DNA from: Lacrimispora celerecrescens
GTDB taxonomy: Bacteria > Bacillota > Clostridia > Lachnospirales > Lachnospiraceae
Length of the DNA stretch: 64,000 nt
Reading direction: 5' to 3'
NCBI RefSeq assembly: GCF_000732605.1
Contig: NZ_JPME01000028.1
Location: 1-64,000 of the forward strand
Part shown: positions 35,339-43,588 of the stretch, piece by piece
Layout of the letters: each line of letters starts with the position of its first letter
Numbering within the stretch: the first letter of the stretch is position 1
Notes under the pieces: generated by a model
Told to the model about the DNA's origin: nothing
Seen by the model: only the letters and a program-made list of their open reading frames with translations
Database searches by the model: none
Made by a program: the position numbers and the translations under genes

Positions 35339-37159
35339 ATGAAAAACATTGTTTTGAAACAGGGCCGCCGTTTTCTGTCCTTCTTCCTGGCTGTTTCCCT
35401 GCTTTGTGCTTGCGCACCCCCCAATAAATCACCCGCCGCACCTACAGGGGCGGGGTATGAACAATTCCATGCAAGGGATTTATCCGCTCAAAACAAGTTT
35501 GATCAATTTACAAATGATCTGTTTCGTGAGGAGATCAGCGATTCCGGGATCAGCTTTCATTTCAGCATAGCAGATCCTGCTTCCCGGGGACTTGACACAG
35601 TTCCTTTGACCCTTGGTGATTTTTCTCTGGATAAAATGAAACAGGGATCAAAAGACCTTAGGGAGTTAAAAATGAAGCTGGAAGATTTTAACCCCCGACA
35701 GCTAACCGACGAACAGCGGTTAACCTGGCAGATTCTCCGCTCCTACATAAATACGGAATTAGCCTCCGACGGTCTGGAGCTTTACGCCCAACCTCTAACT
35801 ACTACCATCGGAATCCAGGCACAGCTTCCCATCTTGTTTTCAGAATACGCCTTTTACACCAGGGATGATGTGGACCACTATCTTGCTCTGCTTTCTACCA
35901 TTGATGATTATTATGGGCAGATCATGGAGTTTGAAAAGAAAAAATCAGAAGCCGGCTTATTTATGTCTGATGCTACCGCAGATCATGTATTAAAATCATG
36001 CGAGGCATATCTAATCCAGCCTGACCACAGCTTCCTTGCCGACACATTTAACACACGGGTGGATGCCCTCACGGACTTAACCGATGAAGAGAAAGCTTCC
36101 TATAAAGAAAAGAATTTAAAAGTCCTGGAAGAACATTTCATACCGGCTTATAAAAATCTAGTCAATGGAATCACCGCCCTTATGGGGACCGGGACCAATG
36201 ACAAGGGCTTATCCCAGTATCCTAAGGGTAAAGAATATTTTGAATACCTGGTCAATTCCAATACAGGAACCTCCTATGGTTCCATCCGAAACCTGACAAA
36301 GGCAATCGAAAAACAGCTGAACTCTGATATCCAGGCCATAGGACAGATTACAAAGGAACACCCGGAGGTCCTGGACCACCTTGACAACTATTCCTTCCAT
36401 TATACCAAACCGGAAGATATCCTGGATTTTCTTAAAACCCAGATATCCTCAGATTTTCCTGAACTTCCGCCCTGCAGTTATACAGTAAAGTACGTTCCAA
36501 ATTCCCTGGAGGCATCTTTAAGCCCTGCCTTCTACTTAGTCCCTCCCTTGGACCGTTATGAGGATAATGTCATTTATATCAACGGCAACCCGCGGTTTCA
36601 AAATGATGACCTTTTCACCACCCTGGCCCATGAAGGCTATCCGGGGCATTTATATCAGAATGTTTATTTCTTAAGCAGCAAACCAAATGACTTAAGAAGC
36701 ATCCTCTCCTTCCCCAGCTATTCGGAAGGCTGGGCAACCTATGTGGAGTTTTACTCCTACACCATGGATAACGGGCTGCCTCCGGGACTTGGAGAGCTTT
36801 TAGCACATAACACTGCCGTCACCTTAGGCATCTATGCTTATCTTGATATTTGTATCAATTATGAGGGCTGGGATAAAGAGCAGACAGCCAAATATCTTGG
36901 CACATTTTATAATATTGAAAAAACGGATATTGTGGATTCCATTTACAACAGCCTGATCGAGAATCCCACCAACTATATGGAATACTATGTGGGATACATG
37001 GAAATTATGGAAATGCTGGGCACAGCCAAGAAGATCTTAAAAGATGATTTTAATTTAAAGGACTTTCACACCTTTTTACTTAATACAGGTCCTGCTCCGT
37101 TTTCAGTTATCCAGCCTGCGTTCCGTACATGGCTGTCCAAACAGTTAAGAAACCAGTAA
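35339..37159 (+). CDS. DUF885 family lipoprotein, putative metallopeptidase
   Basis: 606 residues. Signal peptide and lipobox LLCAC (Cys near residue 21-22) predict a surface lipoprotein. The DUF885 signature HEGYPGHLYQ near residue 433 is an HExxxGH-type zinc site, with a downstream EGWATYVE Glu-containing motif, as in M2/M32-like peptidases. A role in peptide degradation is likely but unproven. CGGAGGAAT precedes the ATG. A terminator shared with the convergent gene follows. Confidence 0.9.
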   Translation: MKNIVLKQGRRFLSFFLAVSLLCACAPPNKSPAAPTGAGYEQFHARDLSAQNKFDQFTNDLFREEISDSGISFHFSIADPASRGLDTVPLTLGDFSLDKMKQGSKDLRELKMKLEDFNPRQLTDEQRLTWQILRSYINTELASDGLELYAQPLTTTIGIQAQLPILFSEYAFYTRDDVDHYLALLSTIDDYYGQIMEFEKKKSEAGLFMSDATADHVLKSCEAYLIQPDHSFLADTFNTRVDALTDLTDEEKASYKEKNLKVLEEHFIPAYKNLVNGITALMGTGTNDKGLSQYPKGKEYFEYLVNSNTGTSYGSIRNLTKAIEKQLNSDIQAIGQITKEHPEVLDHLDNYSFHYTKPEDILDFLKTQISSDFPELPPCSYTVKYVPNSLEASLSPAFYLVPPLDRYEDNVIYINGNPRFQNDDLFTTLAHEGYPGHLYQNVYFLSSKPNDLRSILSFPSYSEGWATYVEFYSYTMDNGLPPGLGELLAHNTAVTLGIYAYLDICINYEGWDKEQTAKYLGTFYNIEKTDIVDSIYNSLIENPTNYMEYYVGYMEIMEMLGTAKKILKDDFNLKDFHTFLLNTGPAPFSVIQPAFRTWLSKQLRNQ

Positions 37160-37161
37160 AA

Positions 37162-37200
37162 AAAGGGCAGAAGCTTGTGATTGCTTCTGCCCTTTCTATT
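37162..37200. terminator. Bidirectional terminator
   Basis: AAAGGGCAGAAGC / GCTTCTGCCCTTT stem with an eight-base loop. It is followed by TTTCTATTTATT on plus and by TTTTTTTACTGG on minus, so it can end both convergent genes. Confidence 0.85.
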
Positions 37201-37739
37201 TATTTTATTTTCTTATAATTCTTAACGTATTCCAGGTAATCACCATCTCCCTGCTTGATCTGACTATTGGAATAATCCTTACCATTAACAAGAACTTTTA
37301 ATTTGTCCAATTCAAAATTCTCAATAAAGGTATTGCCAACCGCGGTCAGGGTAAGTATATCATCCGCTGTACCCTTTTCTGGTATCTGGGATAAATCAAG
37401 AGTGGCCGTGCCATCATCTTTTTTATCAAACTTCAGAACCTTTGTACCTTCCTCTAATACGCCGTATTCAATCAGCTTGTCCGCCATAGCGTCTGCCGTC
37501 AGTTCAGATACTGCATCCATTGCCTGATTTAAACCTGTGGCGTCATCATTCTGGCTGTATACGGATATGATCTCCATAGGTTCTGCATTAGGATCAGGAA
37601 CTTTATCACTGGCGCCTCCCGTTGAAGCTATTGCCCCAGGGCCAGGTGCTGTGGTCTCCACCTTTGGTTCTGTTGGTGCACATGCCACCAGGGACACCAT
37701 CATCATTGCGCTAATTAAAAACACGATGAATTTTTTCAT
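37200..37739 (-). CDS. Lipoprotein with GerMN-like domain
   Basis: 179 residues. Signal peptide with lipobox SLVAC (Cys 20), then a Pro/Gly-rich linker. The C-terminal part (residues 75-170; GTKVLKFDKKDDGTATLDLSQ ... LTAVGNTFIENFELDKLKVLVNG) follows the pattern of the GerMN/sporulation lipoprotein domain found in GerM and LpqB. Function unknown; GerM acts in spore-envelope assembly, so an envelope role is a guess. Confidence 0.75.
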   Translation of the reverse strand: MKKFIVFLISAMMMVSLVACAPTEPKVETTAPGPGAIASTGGASDKVPDPNAEPMEIISVYSQNDDATGLNQAMDAVSELTADAMADKLIEYGVLEEGTKVLKFDKKDDGTATLDLSQIPEKGTADDILTLTAVGNTFIENFELDKLKVLVNGKDYSNSQIKQGDGDYLEYVKNYKKIK

Positions 37740-37766
37740 AATTGCATATTGCCTCCTTAAATTCTG

Positions 37767-38216
37767 TTAAAGGCTCCGAAACCATAGGTTTAACTTGGTT
37801 AGAGCTTTGATCAAAACTTCTATTTCATTCTCACTTAAACCTGAAACAATGCCGGAGATCATCTCCTGATGAAATCTGGCATGATGCTCATAGGCTTCTT
37901 TCCCTTTTTCTGAAAGAGAGATGTATACAACACGTCGGTCCTCTTTGCCTCTCTGACGGGTTACATACCCCTTCTTTACAAGACTGTTCATGGCTATGGT
38001 TAACGTGCCGACCGTAACGGACAGTTCCCTGGCTATGGCTGACATATTCTTTGGTTCTCCAATTCCAATGGCCTCGATCACGTGCATATCATTATTTGTA
38101 ATATTGTTAAATTCCTGTGTAATGATAGCCTGTTGCTCTATATCCATAATATCTCGAAACAGTCTTACCAAAACTTCGTTAAGAGTCCCGTAAGTATCCA
38201 CGTTTATCCCCTTCAC
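37767..38216 (-). CDS. MarR family regulator (FabT-like)
   Basis: 149 residues. Winged helix with MSAIARELSVTVGTLTIAMNSLVKKGYV and the wing QRGKEDRRVVYISLSEKG. The overall sequence, including the N-terminal NEVLVRLFRDIMDIEQ and the C-terminal FHQEMISGIVSGLSENE, is close by eye to FabT, the fatty-acid synthesis repressor. No fab genes are next to it, so targets must be elsewhere. It precedes the GerMN lipoprotein gene by 27 bases. Confidence 0.85.
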   Translation of the reverse strand: MKGINVDTYGTLNEVLVRLFRDIMDIEQQAIITQEFNNITNNDMHVIEAIGIGEPKNMSAIARELSVTVGTLTIAMNSLVKKGYVTRQRGKEDRRVVYISLSEKGKEAYEHHARFHQEMISGIVSGLSENEIEVLIKALTKLNLWFRSL

Positions 38217-38354
38217 TTATGACAATAAAAGCTTCTCCGTAATTATACATGATTATGTATCTCAAGACAACCACCTGAATTCTTATGAAATTCTTAAAAT
38301 GGAATCAAAAAAATTCCTTTTATACCAGAAAACGGGATATGAGGACACTTGCGG

Positions 38355-38846
38355 CTACACCCGCAGCCGTAGCGGCCAATGCACCACCCAGGTATAACGG
38401 GTCTTTTTTATTTTTACGGTTCCAAAATAAATGCTCAGGCAATAAAATACGGTTTCCGTACAGCTCATGATCACTGACGTCAGCATGCCGATATAGGAAT
38501 CAGTCCCATATTTCTTAAAAATATCAAGAACAAGACCTGTGGCAGCTGAATTTGATACCAAACGCACTAAAATCACCGGCACGACCGGAGCAGGAAGAAA
38601 AAGAAGAGCAGCCGGCTTTGTAAGGCATTTTGCCAGAAAGTCCAGAAAACCGGAAGCCCGGAGTACCCCCACTGCCGTCATAAGTCCGATGAGCGTAGGC
38701 ATGATCCCTGCCACTGTTTTCATCCCGTCCTTAGCCCCGTCTATAAAATCCTCAAAAACTGGACGTTTGGACAACATGCCAAAGCCTACCATGTAAAAAA
38801 TGATAAGCGGCACTGCCGCCTCAGACAGAAATAATAGAAATTTCAT
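38355..38846 (-). CDS. spmB: Spore maturation protein SpmB, C-terminus frameshifted
   Basis: Read as written it has 163 residues and ends in an unrelated tail after KIKKTRY(T). SpmB features: VPLIIFYMVGFGMLSKRPVFEDF, GMKTVAGIMPTLIGLM, SNSAATGLVLDIFKKYGTD, SCTETVFYCLSIYFGT. Adding one C at the ACC(C)TGGG site (near 38391) gives the expected hydrophobic tail LGGALAATAAGVAASVLISR and a stop at 38322-38320, about 175 residues in all. SpmB helps dehydrate the spore core. Its usual partner spmA, normally just upstream, is absent here. Confidence 0.88.
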   Translation of the reverse strand: MKFLLFLSEAAVPLIIFYMVGFGMLSKRPVFEDFIDGAKDGMKTVAGIMPTLIGLMTAVGVLRASGFLDFLAKCLTKPAALLFLPAPVVPVILVRLVSNSAATGLVLDIFKKYGTDSYIGMLTSVIMSCTETVFYCLSIYFGTVKIKKTRYTWVVHWPLRLRV

Positions 38847-38948
38847 ACCTTCACCTAAAAAACCTTAATTGTTATAGTTTATTCCAATTCTTTCCTTTTC
38901 ATTCAAGACGTTTTGAGGTAAACTATTCTCAAAAGGAGATGTACCGAT

Positions 38949-39308
38949 ATGAGCATTTTATTTTTACAGTATCCTCCCTGCAGTACCTGCAAAAATGCAA
39001 AAAAGTGGTTGGATGTCCATGAAGTAGCATATGACAGCAGAAATATCAAAGAAGAAAACCCAAATTCCATGGAGATTGCAGACTGGATCCAAAAAAGCGG
39101 CCTTCCCATAAAACGTTTTTTTAATACCAGCGGGATTATCTACAAGGAAAAAAATTTAAAAGAGCTTTTGCCTGGCATGAGCGAAAAAGAACAGATCGAT
39201 CTTCTGGCAACCGATGGAATGCTGGTCAAGCGTCCCTTAATCATTGGTGAAGATTTCGTTCTGGTTGGCTTTAAGGAAAAGGAATGGGAGTCTGCGTTTC
39301 TCCGTTAA
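38949..39308 (+). CDS. ArsC/Spx-family thioredoxin-fold protein
   Basis: 119 residues. Thioredoxin-like fold with N-terminal CSTC (CxxC at residues 11-14: PPCSTCKNAKKWL), DSRNIKEENPN and a cis-Pro loop at KRPLIIG. These are hallmarks of the ArsC/YffB/Spx family. The CxxC and lack of an obvious Spx RNA-polymerase-binding Gly/Arg context favour a YffB/ArsC-like reductase, but the activity is not established. AAGGAGAT precedes the ATG. Confidence 0.87.
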   Translation: MSILFLQYPPCSTCKNAKKWLDVHEVAYDSRNIKEENPNSMEIADWIQKSGLPIKRFFNTSGIIYKEKNLKELLPGMSEKEQIDLLATDGMLVKRPLIIGEDFVLVGFKEKEWESAFLR

Positions 39309-39319
39309 ATCCTTGTACA

Positions 39320-39378
39320 TGCAGAATACCCGGCGGGACTTGAGATTCTGGATTTTCTCTCCTCCGCCGGGTATTCTG
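39320..39378. terminator. Long hairpin terminator between convergent genes
   Basis: GCAGAATACCCGGCGG and CCGCCGGGTATTCTGC are exact inverted repeats of 16 bp with a 27-base loop; CATAAAATTTT follows on plus. Confidence 0.75.
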
Positions 39379-39388
39379 CCATAAAATT

Positions 39389-39877
39389 TTACTGGTCTAT
39401 ATAATTGGGCATGCTGTTAATCACTAACAGATTAATCCCAAGATGCTCTTTTATTACCTCATACGCATTTGATATCTTGTCCGCTTTGAGTACCTCACTT
39501 CTGCTTTTACCGGGATTCTGCTCTCTTATACGATAATCATGAGCCTTCTTTGCCGATGCTCCGATTGCGGAAACGGCTAGTATAATCAGGACCACCATTA
39601 CTATGAGGAACGGTTTTTGTATGGAATTTACTAATCTGTGGCCGCTATACAACATCTTCAGCTGCTTTCCTATCACTGTTTCTGTCCCCCGCCGGTTAAG
39701 TTCCTCCATGATCTTTTGAAATTCGCCGGGAGGAGGGGAGGGGGGCTCAGGTGTTAATTCCGGATGCTCCTGCATATAATCAAGCAGATGGGCTTCTAAT
39801 TTTTCCTGAGACGACAAATGATACTTTATAACTTTTAACATTGAATATTTTTTTCCATGGTTTCTCTCCTTCTCCAC
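39389..39877 (-). CDS. Single-pass membrane protein, unknown
   Basis: About 162 residues from a GTG at 39877 (GAGGTG upstream). The N-terminal cytosolic part is charged and helical (YHLSSQEKLEAHLLDYMQEHPEL), followed by a Pro-rich stretch, a membrane segment FLIVMVVLIILAVSAIGA, and a short outer domain. The layout resembles small anti-sigma-like proteins, and a sigma factor gene lies on the same strand 1.1 kb upstream beyond murG; a link is only a guess. The 5' end is uncertain: an ATGG followed by seven A would be in frame with one more A. Confidence 0.55.
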   Translation of the reverse strand: MEKERNHGKKYSMLKVIKYHLSSQEKLEAHLLDYMQEHPELTPEPPSPPPGEFQKIMEELNRRGTETVIGKQLKMLYSGHRLVNSIQKPFLIVMVVLIILAVSAIGASAKKAHDYRIREQNPGKSRSEVLKADKISNAYEVIKEHLGINLLVINSMPNYIDQ

Positions 39878-39927
39878 GTATACACCTCTTAAATACAAGT
39901 TATCCTTAAGTTCCCACAAGCTTGGGG

Positions 39928-39958
39928 TTGACTTTTTATCGCTAGCGTTTACTATAAT
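39928..39958 (+). promoter_or_regulatory. Promoter of murG
   Basis: TTGACT, a 19-bp spacer, TATAAT; the murG ATG lies 30 bases downstream with GGGAGG before it. Confidence 0.6.
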
Positions 39959-39987
39959 AGTATATCGAATTTGGGAGGCAACACTTT

Positions 39988-41049
39988 ATGAAAAAAATCA
40001 TCTTAACCGGCGGCGGTACAGCCGGCCACGTTACCCCGAACCTGGCTTTAGTTCCCTCGTTAAAAGAGCGGAATTACGATATTCATTATATAGGATCATA
40101 CCAGGGAATAGAACGCAAGCTCATTGAGGGAGCCGGAATCCCCTATGACGGCATTTCTTCAGGTAAATTCCGTCGGTACTTTGACTTCAAAAACTTCTCT
40201 GATCCATTCCGGGTATTAAAAGGATATTGGGAAGCATTGAAATTGATAAAAAATTACAAGCCGGATGTGGTTTTCTCTAAAGGAGGCTTTGTAGCCGTTC
40301 CCGTAGTGATGGCTGCAAAACATTGCAAGGTGCCCGTTATCATCCACGAATCAGACATGACACCAGGGCTTGCCAACAGGCTCTGTATTTCATCTGCAGC
40401 AAAAATATGCTGCAATTTTCCGGAAACCCTTCCTTATCTTCCAAAGGATAAAGCCGTACTCACAGGCTCTCCGATAAGGAAAGAGCTTTTAAAGGGAGAT
40501 CGGCTGACAGGATTAAACTATGCACGTTTATCTGCAAACCGGCCTGTTATCTTAATCATCGGCGGAAGTCTTGGTTCCGTAACGGTTAATACCGCCTTAC
40601 GGGGCATTCTCCCAAAACTGCTTAAAAATTACCAGGTGATACATATCTGCGGAAAAGGCAATCTGGACGAAAGCCTGATCGGAATGGAAGGATATGTACA
40701 ATACGAATATGTTGACGCTCCTTTAAAGCATCTTTTTGCTGCTGCTGACCTAATGATCTCAAGAGCCGGAGCTAACTCCATCTGCGAAATTCTAGCACTT
40801 AGAAAGCCAAATATCCTGATCCCTCTTTCGGCTGCGGCCAGCAGGGGAGATCAGATCTTAAATGCCCGATCCTTTGCAAAGCAGGGCTTCAGTTCCCTTC
40901 TGGAAGAAGAAAACCTTACCGGTGATTCCCTCTTGCAGGCAATCAGCGAAACATTTGCAAACAGGCAGGCTTTTATCGCAAAAATGGAGAAAAGTGAATT
41001 ACACAATGCGGTTGATACCATTATTGATATGATTGAATCCCTGGTCTAA
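39988..41049 (+). CDS. murG: MurG-type UDP-GlcNAc:lipid I N-acetylglucosaminyltransferase
   Basis: 353 residues, GT28 family. It adds GlcNAc to lipid I to make lipid II on the inner membrane face. Motifs: LTGGGTAGHVTPNLAL (N-terminal G-loop), VFSKGGFVAVPV, IIGGSLGSVTVN (second G-loop), and SRAGANSICEIL with the UDP-GlcNAc-binding region. It stands alone, not in a dcw cluster, as is common in Lachnospiraceae; a second copy elsewhere cannot be excluded. Confidence 0.95.
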   Translation: MKKIILTGGGTAGHVTPNLALVPSLKERNYDIHYIGSYQGIERKLIEGAGIPYDGISSGKFRRYFDFKNFSDPFRVLKGYWEALKLIKNYKPDVVFSKGGFVAVPVVMAAKHCKVPVIIHESDMTPGLANRLCISSAAKICCNFPETLPYLPKDKAVLTGSPIRKELLKGDRLTGLNYARLSANRPVILIIGGSLGSVTVNTALRGILPKLLKNYQVIHICGKGNLDESLIGMEGYVQYEYVDAPLKHLFAAADLMISRAGANSICEILALRKPNILIPLSAAASRGDQILNARSFAKQGFSSLLEEENLTGDSLLQAISETFANRQAFIAKMEKSELHNAVDTIIDMIESLV

Positions 41050-41058
41050 AATTAACCT

Positions 41059-41601
41059 TTATATATGAAAATTAGGACCAAGGATCTTTTTCAAACAAAC
41101 TCTTGTGCGATATATCCGGGAACGGCAAACCGTTCCCGGAATTTCTAATATTTCGCAGATTTCAGGTATGGTAAGCTGTTCCAGAAAATAAAGAATAGCC
41201 ATTTCCTTCCATTCCTCTCTCATGTTGGAAATCTCCCCGGTTATTTTTAAAAGAGCTTCCTCTCCAAGGATCACTTCCAGGGGATCAGTGACCACATATC
41301 TTGTAAGCATCGCCACCTCATTGACTGCATCTCCTTCATCCAGGCTCACCTTTTCATAATGGCCATTTTTACGGAGGCAGTCAATGGATTTACGCTTTAA
41401 AATCTTAATCAGCATGCCTTTCTTTCGGGTATCTGTCCATGATAATGAATAATTCTCAAAATATGCAATAAAAGTTTCCTGAACCACATCATCCAGTTCC
41501 ATGTCTGGCACATTGAGAGTCTTCGCTATCCTGCGGAGCAATCCCTGATATTCCCCATATATAGACTGCAGTAACAAGTTTTCATCTTCATGTATACTCA
41601 T
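41059..41601 (-). CDS. Sigma-70 family RNA polymerase sigma factor (ECF-like)
   Basis: 180 residues from the ATG at 41601, which overlaps the HIT gene stop (ATGA) and has GAGGG ten bases upstream. Region 2: LQSIYGEYQGLLRRIAKTLN ... LDDVVQETFIAYFENY. Region 4: LTIPEICEILEIPGTVCRSRIYRTRVCL with a helix-turn-helix. Only these two regions are present, as in ECF-type factors. The regulon and an anti-sigma partner are not evident. Confidence 0.87.
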   Translation of the reverse strand: MSIHEDENLLLQSIYGEYQGLLRRIAKTLNVPDMELDDVVQETFIAYFENYSLSWTDTRKKGMLIKILKRKSIDCLRKNGHYEKVSLDEGDAVNEVAMLTRYVVTDPLEVILGEEALLKITGEISNMREEWKEMAILYFLEQLTIPEICEILEIPGTVCRSRIYRTRVCLKKILGPNFHI

Positions 41602-42035
41602 TGATTGTGTCCCTCTGATTGTAGGGCGCTCCTTATAGCGGCTCCTGTCTGTGCTAATTCTCCCGGATCTGCCTCGCCCGGCATCCATGAAACCATAACA
41701 GGGCCTTCCTCATAACAAGGAATCAAATGCACATGAAAATGAAAAACCGTCTGGCCTGCTTCTTTCCCATTATTCTGCACAACATTAAATCCGGCACAGC
41801 CTAATGAGTTTTTCATGGCGCTTCCTATTTTAGCTGCTAACGGGAGAACCTTTTTTGCTGTTTCCTCTTCCAGATCACAGATATCTTTGTAATGCTGTTT
41901 TGGAAGTATCAGGGCATGACCCCTGGAAGCTGGTCCTAAATCCAGGATCACCCGAAACATGTCATCCTCGTATATCGTTTCAGAAGGTATCATGCCATTT
42001 GCAATTTTGCAGAAAATGCAATTATCGTCCCTCAC
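41598..42035 (-). CDS. HIT family protein (second of two, Hint-like)
   Basis: 145 residues. Begins with the zinc-type CIFCKIANG and ends its core with the histidine triad HFHVHLIP. The segment GHALILPKQHY and the NNGKEAGQTVFH stretch are typical of HinT/YhiT nucleoside phosphoramidases. It differs from the HIT protein at 24652, which lacks these Hint features. Cotranscribed with the sigma factor (four-base overlap). Confidence 0.93.
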   Translation of the reverse strand: MRDDNCIFCKIANGMIPSETIYEDDMFRVILDLGPASRGHALILPKQHYKDICDLEEETAKKVLPLAAKIGSAMKNSLGCAGFNVVQNNGKEAGQTVFHFHVHLIPCYEEGPVMVSWMPGEADPGELAQTGAAIRSALQSEGHNQ

Positions 42036-42058
42036 TTACTCACCTCCTTCCAAATATA

Positions 42059-42685
42059 TTATCCCCATAGTTCCATATCCTGGCGCCGTCTTGGCTTGCG
42101 GTACAGGAGAATCCCCATAACAACTCCAACAAGCAGCCCACCAATATGGGCTGCATTATCTACGCCTGTGCTGGTAAAACCAAAATACAGGGAACATGCA
42201 ATCACAACTACCAGCTGTCTGACACTTAAATCCTCCAAGCGGCCACGGTTGACCAATACCGCATATAAAAGCCCTCCAATCACGCCAAAAATAGCGCCTG
42301 ACGCCCCTGCCGAGACTACGGTCCGGTATTCTCCCAGGTTCACGATCATGGACACAACATTGGCGCCAATACCGCAAAACAGATAGAAGAGCAGATATTT
42401 TATATGGCCCAGGGCTCTTTCCAGATTATCTCCCAATATAAACAGAATGAGCATGTTATTCATAATATGGTTAATGCCAAAATGCATAAAAACAGAAGTG
42501 AGAAGCCGGTAATACTCTCCTCCCTCCAATACAAGCGGAGCATACATTGCCCCATGTGCCACCATAAATTGCGTATTTTCCGTGGAGCCTGTCACCTCCA
42601 GATATAGGAAGTAGATGACATTTATTGCAATCAAACCAACGTTTACAAATGCCTTCTTACGCCTGTACAAGTCTTTCATTGCCAC
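42059..42685 (-). CDS. Rhomboid family intramembrane serine protease
   Basis: 208 residues, six membrane segments. Catalytic Ser in SAGASGAIFG (residues ~128-137) and His in NAAHIGGLLVG (~180). The upstream loop HFGINHIMNNMLILF is the conserved rhomboid region in TM2. Substrates unknown. Its promoter region is shared with the divergent zinc operon, whose operator sites lie 60-165 bases upstream. Confidence 0.93.
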   Translation of the reverse strand: MAMKDLYRRKKAFVNVGLIAINVIYFLYLEVTGSTENTQFMVAHGAMYAPLVLEGGEYYRLLTSVFMHFGINHIMNNMLILFILGDNLERALGHIKYLLFYLFCGIGANVVSMIVNLGEYRTVVSAGASGAIFGVIGGLLYAVLVNRGRLEDLSVRQLVVVIACSLYFGFTSTGVDNAAHIGGLLVGVVMGILLYRKPRRRQDMELWG

Positions 42686-42744
42686 TCTCCTTGATAAATA
42701 TTATGCCTATTTTAACATAAGCTGACATATTATGTAAATATAAA

Positions 42745-42757
42745 CGCAAAATTTGCG
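42745..42757. promoter_or_regulatory. Zur-box-like partial palindrome
   Basis: CGCAAAATTTGCG is a perfect 13-bp palindrome and includes the ATTTGCGA half-site of the two full boxes, but not their 21-bp spacing. It lies on the rhomboid side of the intergenic region. Confidence 0.5.
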
Positions 42758-42774
42758 ATAAAAATTCAGAAGTA

Positions 42775-42795
42775 ATTTGCGAAACATTCGCAAAT
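42775..42795. promoter_or_regulatory. Zur-like operator, site 1
   Basis: ATTTGCGA-N5-TCGCAAAT, perfect eight-base arms, ending five bases before the -35 box of the zinc operon promoter. Identical arms recur at 42830-42850. Confidence 0.78.
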
Positions 42796-42799
42796 CATC

Positions 42800-42828
42800 T
42801 TGACAACGTTTTGATTACGCAGTACACT
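42800..42828 (+). promoter_or_regulatory. Promoter of the zinc-uptake operon
   Basis: TTGACA (42800-42805), 17-bp spacer, TACACT (42823-42828), bracketed by the two operator sites. Confidence 0.8.
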
Positions 42829-42829
42829 T

Positions 42830-42850
42830 ATTTGCGAATAAATCGCAAAT
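42830..42850. promoter_or_regulatory. Zur-like operator, site 2
   Basis: ATTTGCGA-N5-TCGCAAAT again, starting one base after the -10 box, so it covers the transcription start. Bound repressor would block initiation. Confidence 0.8.
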
Positions 42851-42868
42851 TTAGGAAGGTGAACCCTT

Positions 42869-43276
42869 TTGGCCAACTATATGACAGCACAAAGAAAACA
42901 ACTTTTTGCCTTTTTGCAGGAAAACCCTGACAGGCAATTTTCCGCAAGACAAATTGCAGACAGCCTTTCTGATTCTTCCGTCAGTTTAAGTGCGGTGTAC
43001 CGTAATCTCACTTATCTGGAGGAAAAAGGGCTGATCAACCGCTTTACGAAAGAAGGTAGCAGAGAACTTTTTTATCAGTATATTCATTCAGAGGACTGTC
43101 GTAATTGTATTCATATGAACTGCATAAAATGCGGAAGGACATTTCATATGAATGTCTACATTGCTGACAGGATGCTGGCGGACATTTTAAAAGCGGACGG
43201 ATTCCAAATAAAAAAAAGAAAAATCCGTACTTTACGGAATCTGCAAAAACTGTATCTAATGTGTCCATCGTTTTAA
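42869..43276 (+). CDS. Fur family metalloregulator (Zur-like), C-terminus shifted
   Basis: 135 residues as written, from a TTG start (AGGAAGGTG seven bases upstream; an ATG at 42881 is too far). Fur winged helix: FAFLQENPDRQFSARQIADSL and SLSAVYRNLTYLEEKGLI. Structural-zinc pair CIKC is present. The second pair is missing in this frame, but the +1 frame after the A5 run (43219-43223) reads SVLYGICKNCI and stops at 43259, the normal Fur ending. One extra A is therefore likely. First gene of the zinc operon and probable ligand of the operators. Confidence 0.88.
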   Translation: MANYMTAQRKQLFAFLQENPDRQFSARQIADSLSDSSVSLSAVYRNLTYLEEKGLINRFTKEGSRELFYQYIHSEDCRNCIHMNCIKCGRTFHMNVYIADRMLADILKADGFQIKKRKIRTLRNLQKLYLMCPSF

Positions 43277-43291
43277 AAAGGAGGAAAAGAC

Positions 43292-43588
43292 ATGGTAAAA
43301 AACAAAAAACTGCTTGCCGGGCTTATTGCCCTGGCGGTTCTTTTTATGCTGCTCTTTTCCGTATTTTTTGTTACAGCTGAGGCTCGCCATCACTGCATAG
43401 GCGAAAACTGTCCCATCTGTCTTGAAGTTCAGGCATGTGTCCAGGCGCTTAGTACTCTTTTAACAGGCCTGTCATCCGCCGTTGCCGTATTTGCGGCAGC
43501 CCATTTTTTTGTAATCTGCGTGATTCCGGTATTTCGCCGCAACCCTTCACACACTTTGGTTTCTCTTAAGGTAAAGCTTACGAATTGA
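43292..43588 (+). CDS. Small membrane protein with Cys/His motif, unknown
   Basis: 98 residues, two membrane segments (8-28 and 55-80). The outer loop carries HHCIGENCPICLEVQAC, four Cys and two His that could bind metal. RBS AAGGAGG. It lies between the Fur-type regulator and the zinc-binding protein, so a zinc-related role is a reasonable inference. I know no characterised family for it. Confidence 0.75.
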   Translation: MVKNKKLLAGLIALAVLFMLLFSVFFVTAEARHHCIGENCPICLEVQACVQALSTLLTGLSSAVAVFAAAHFFVICVIPVFRRNPSHTLVSLKVKLTN

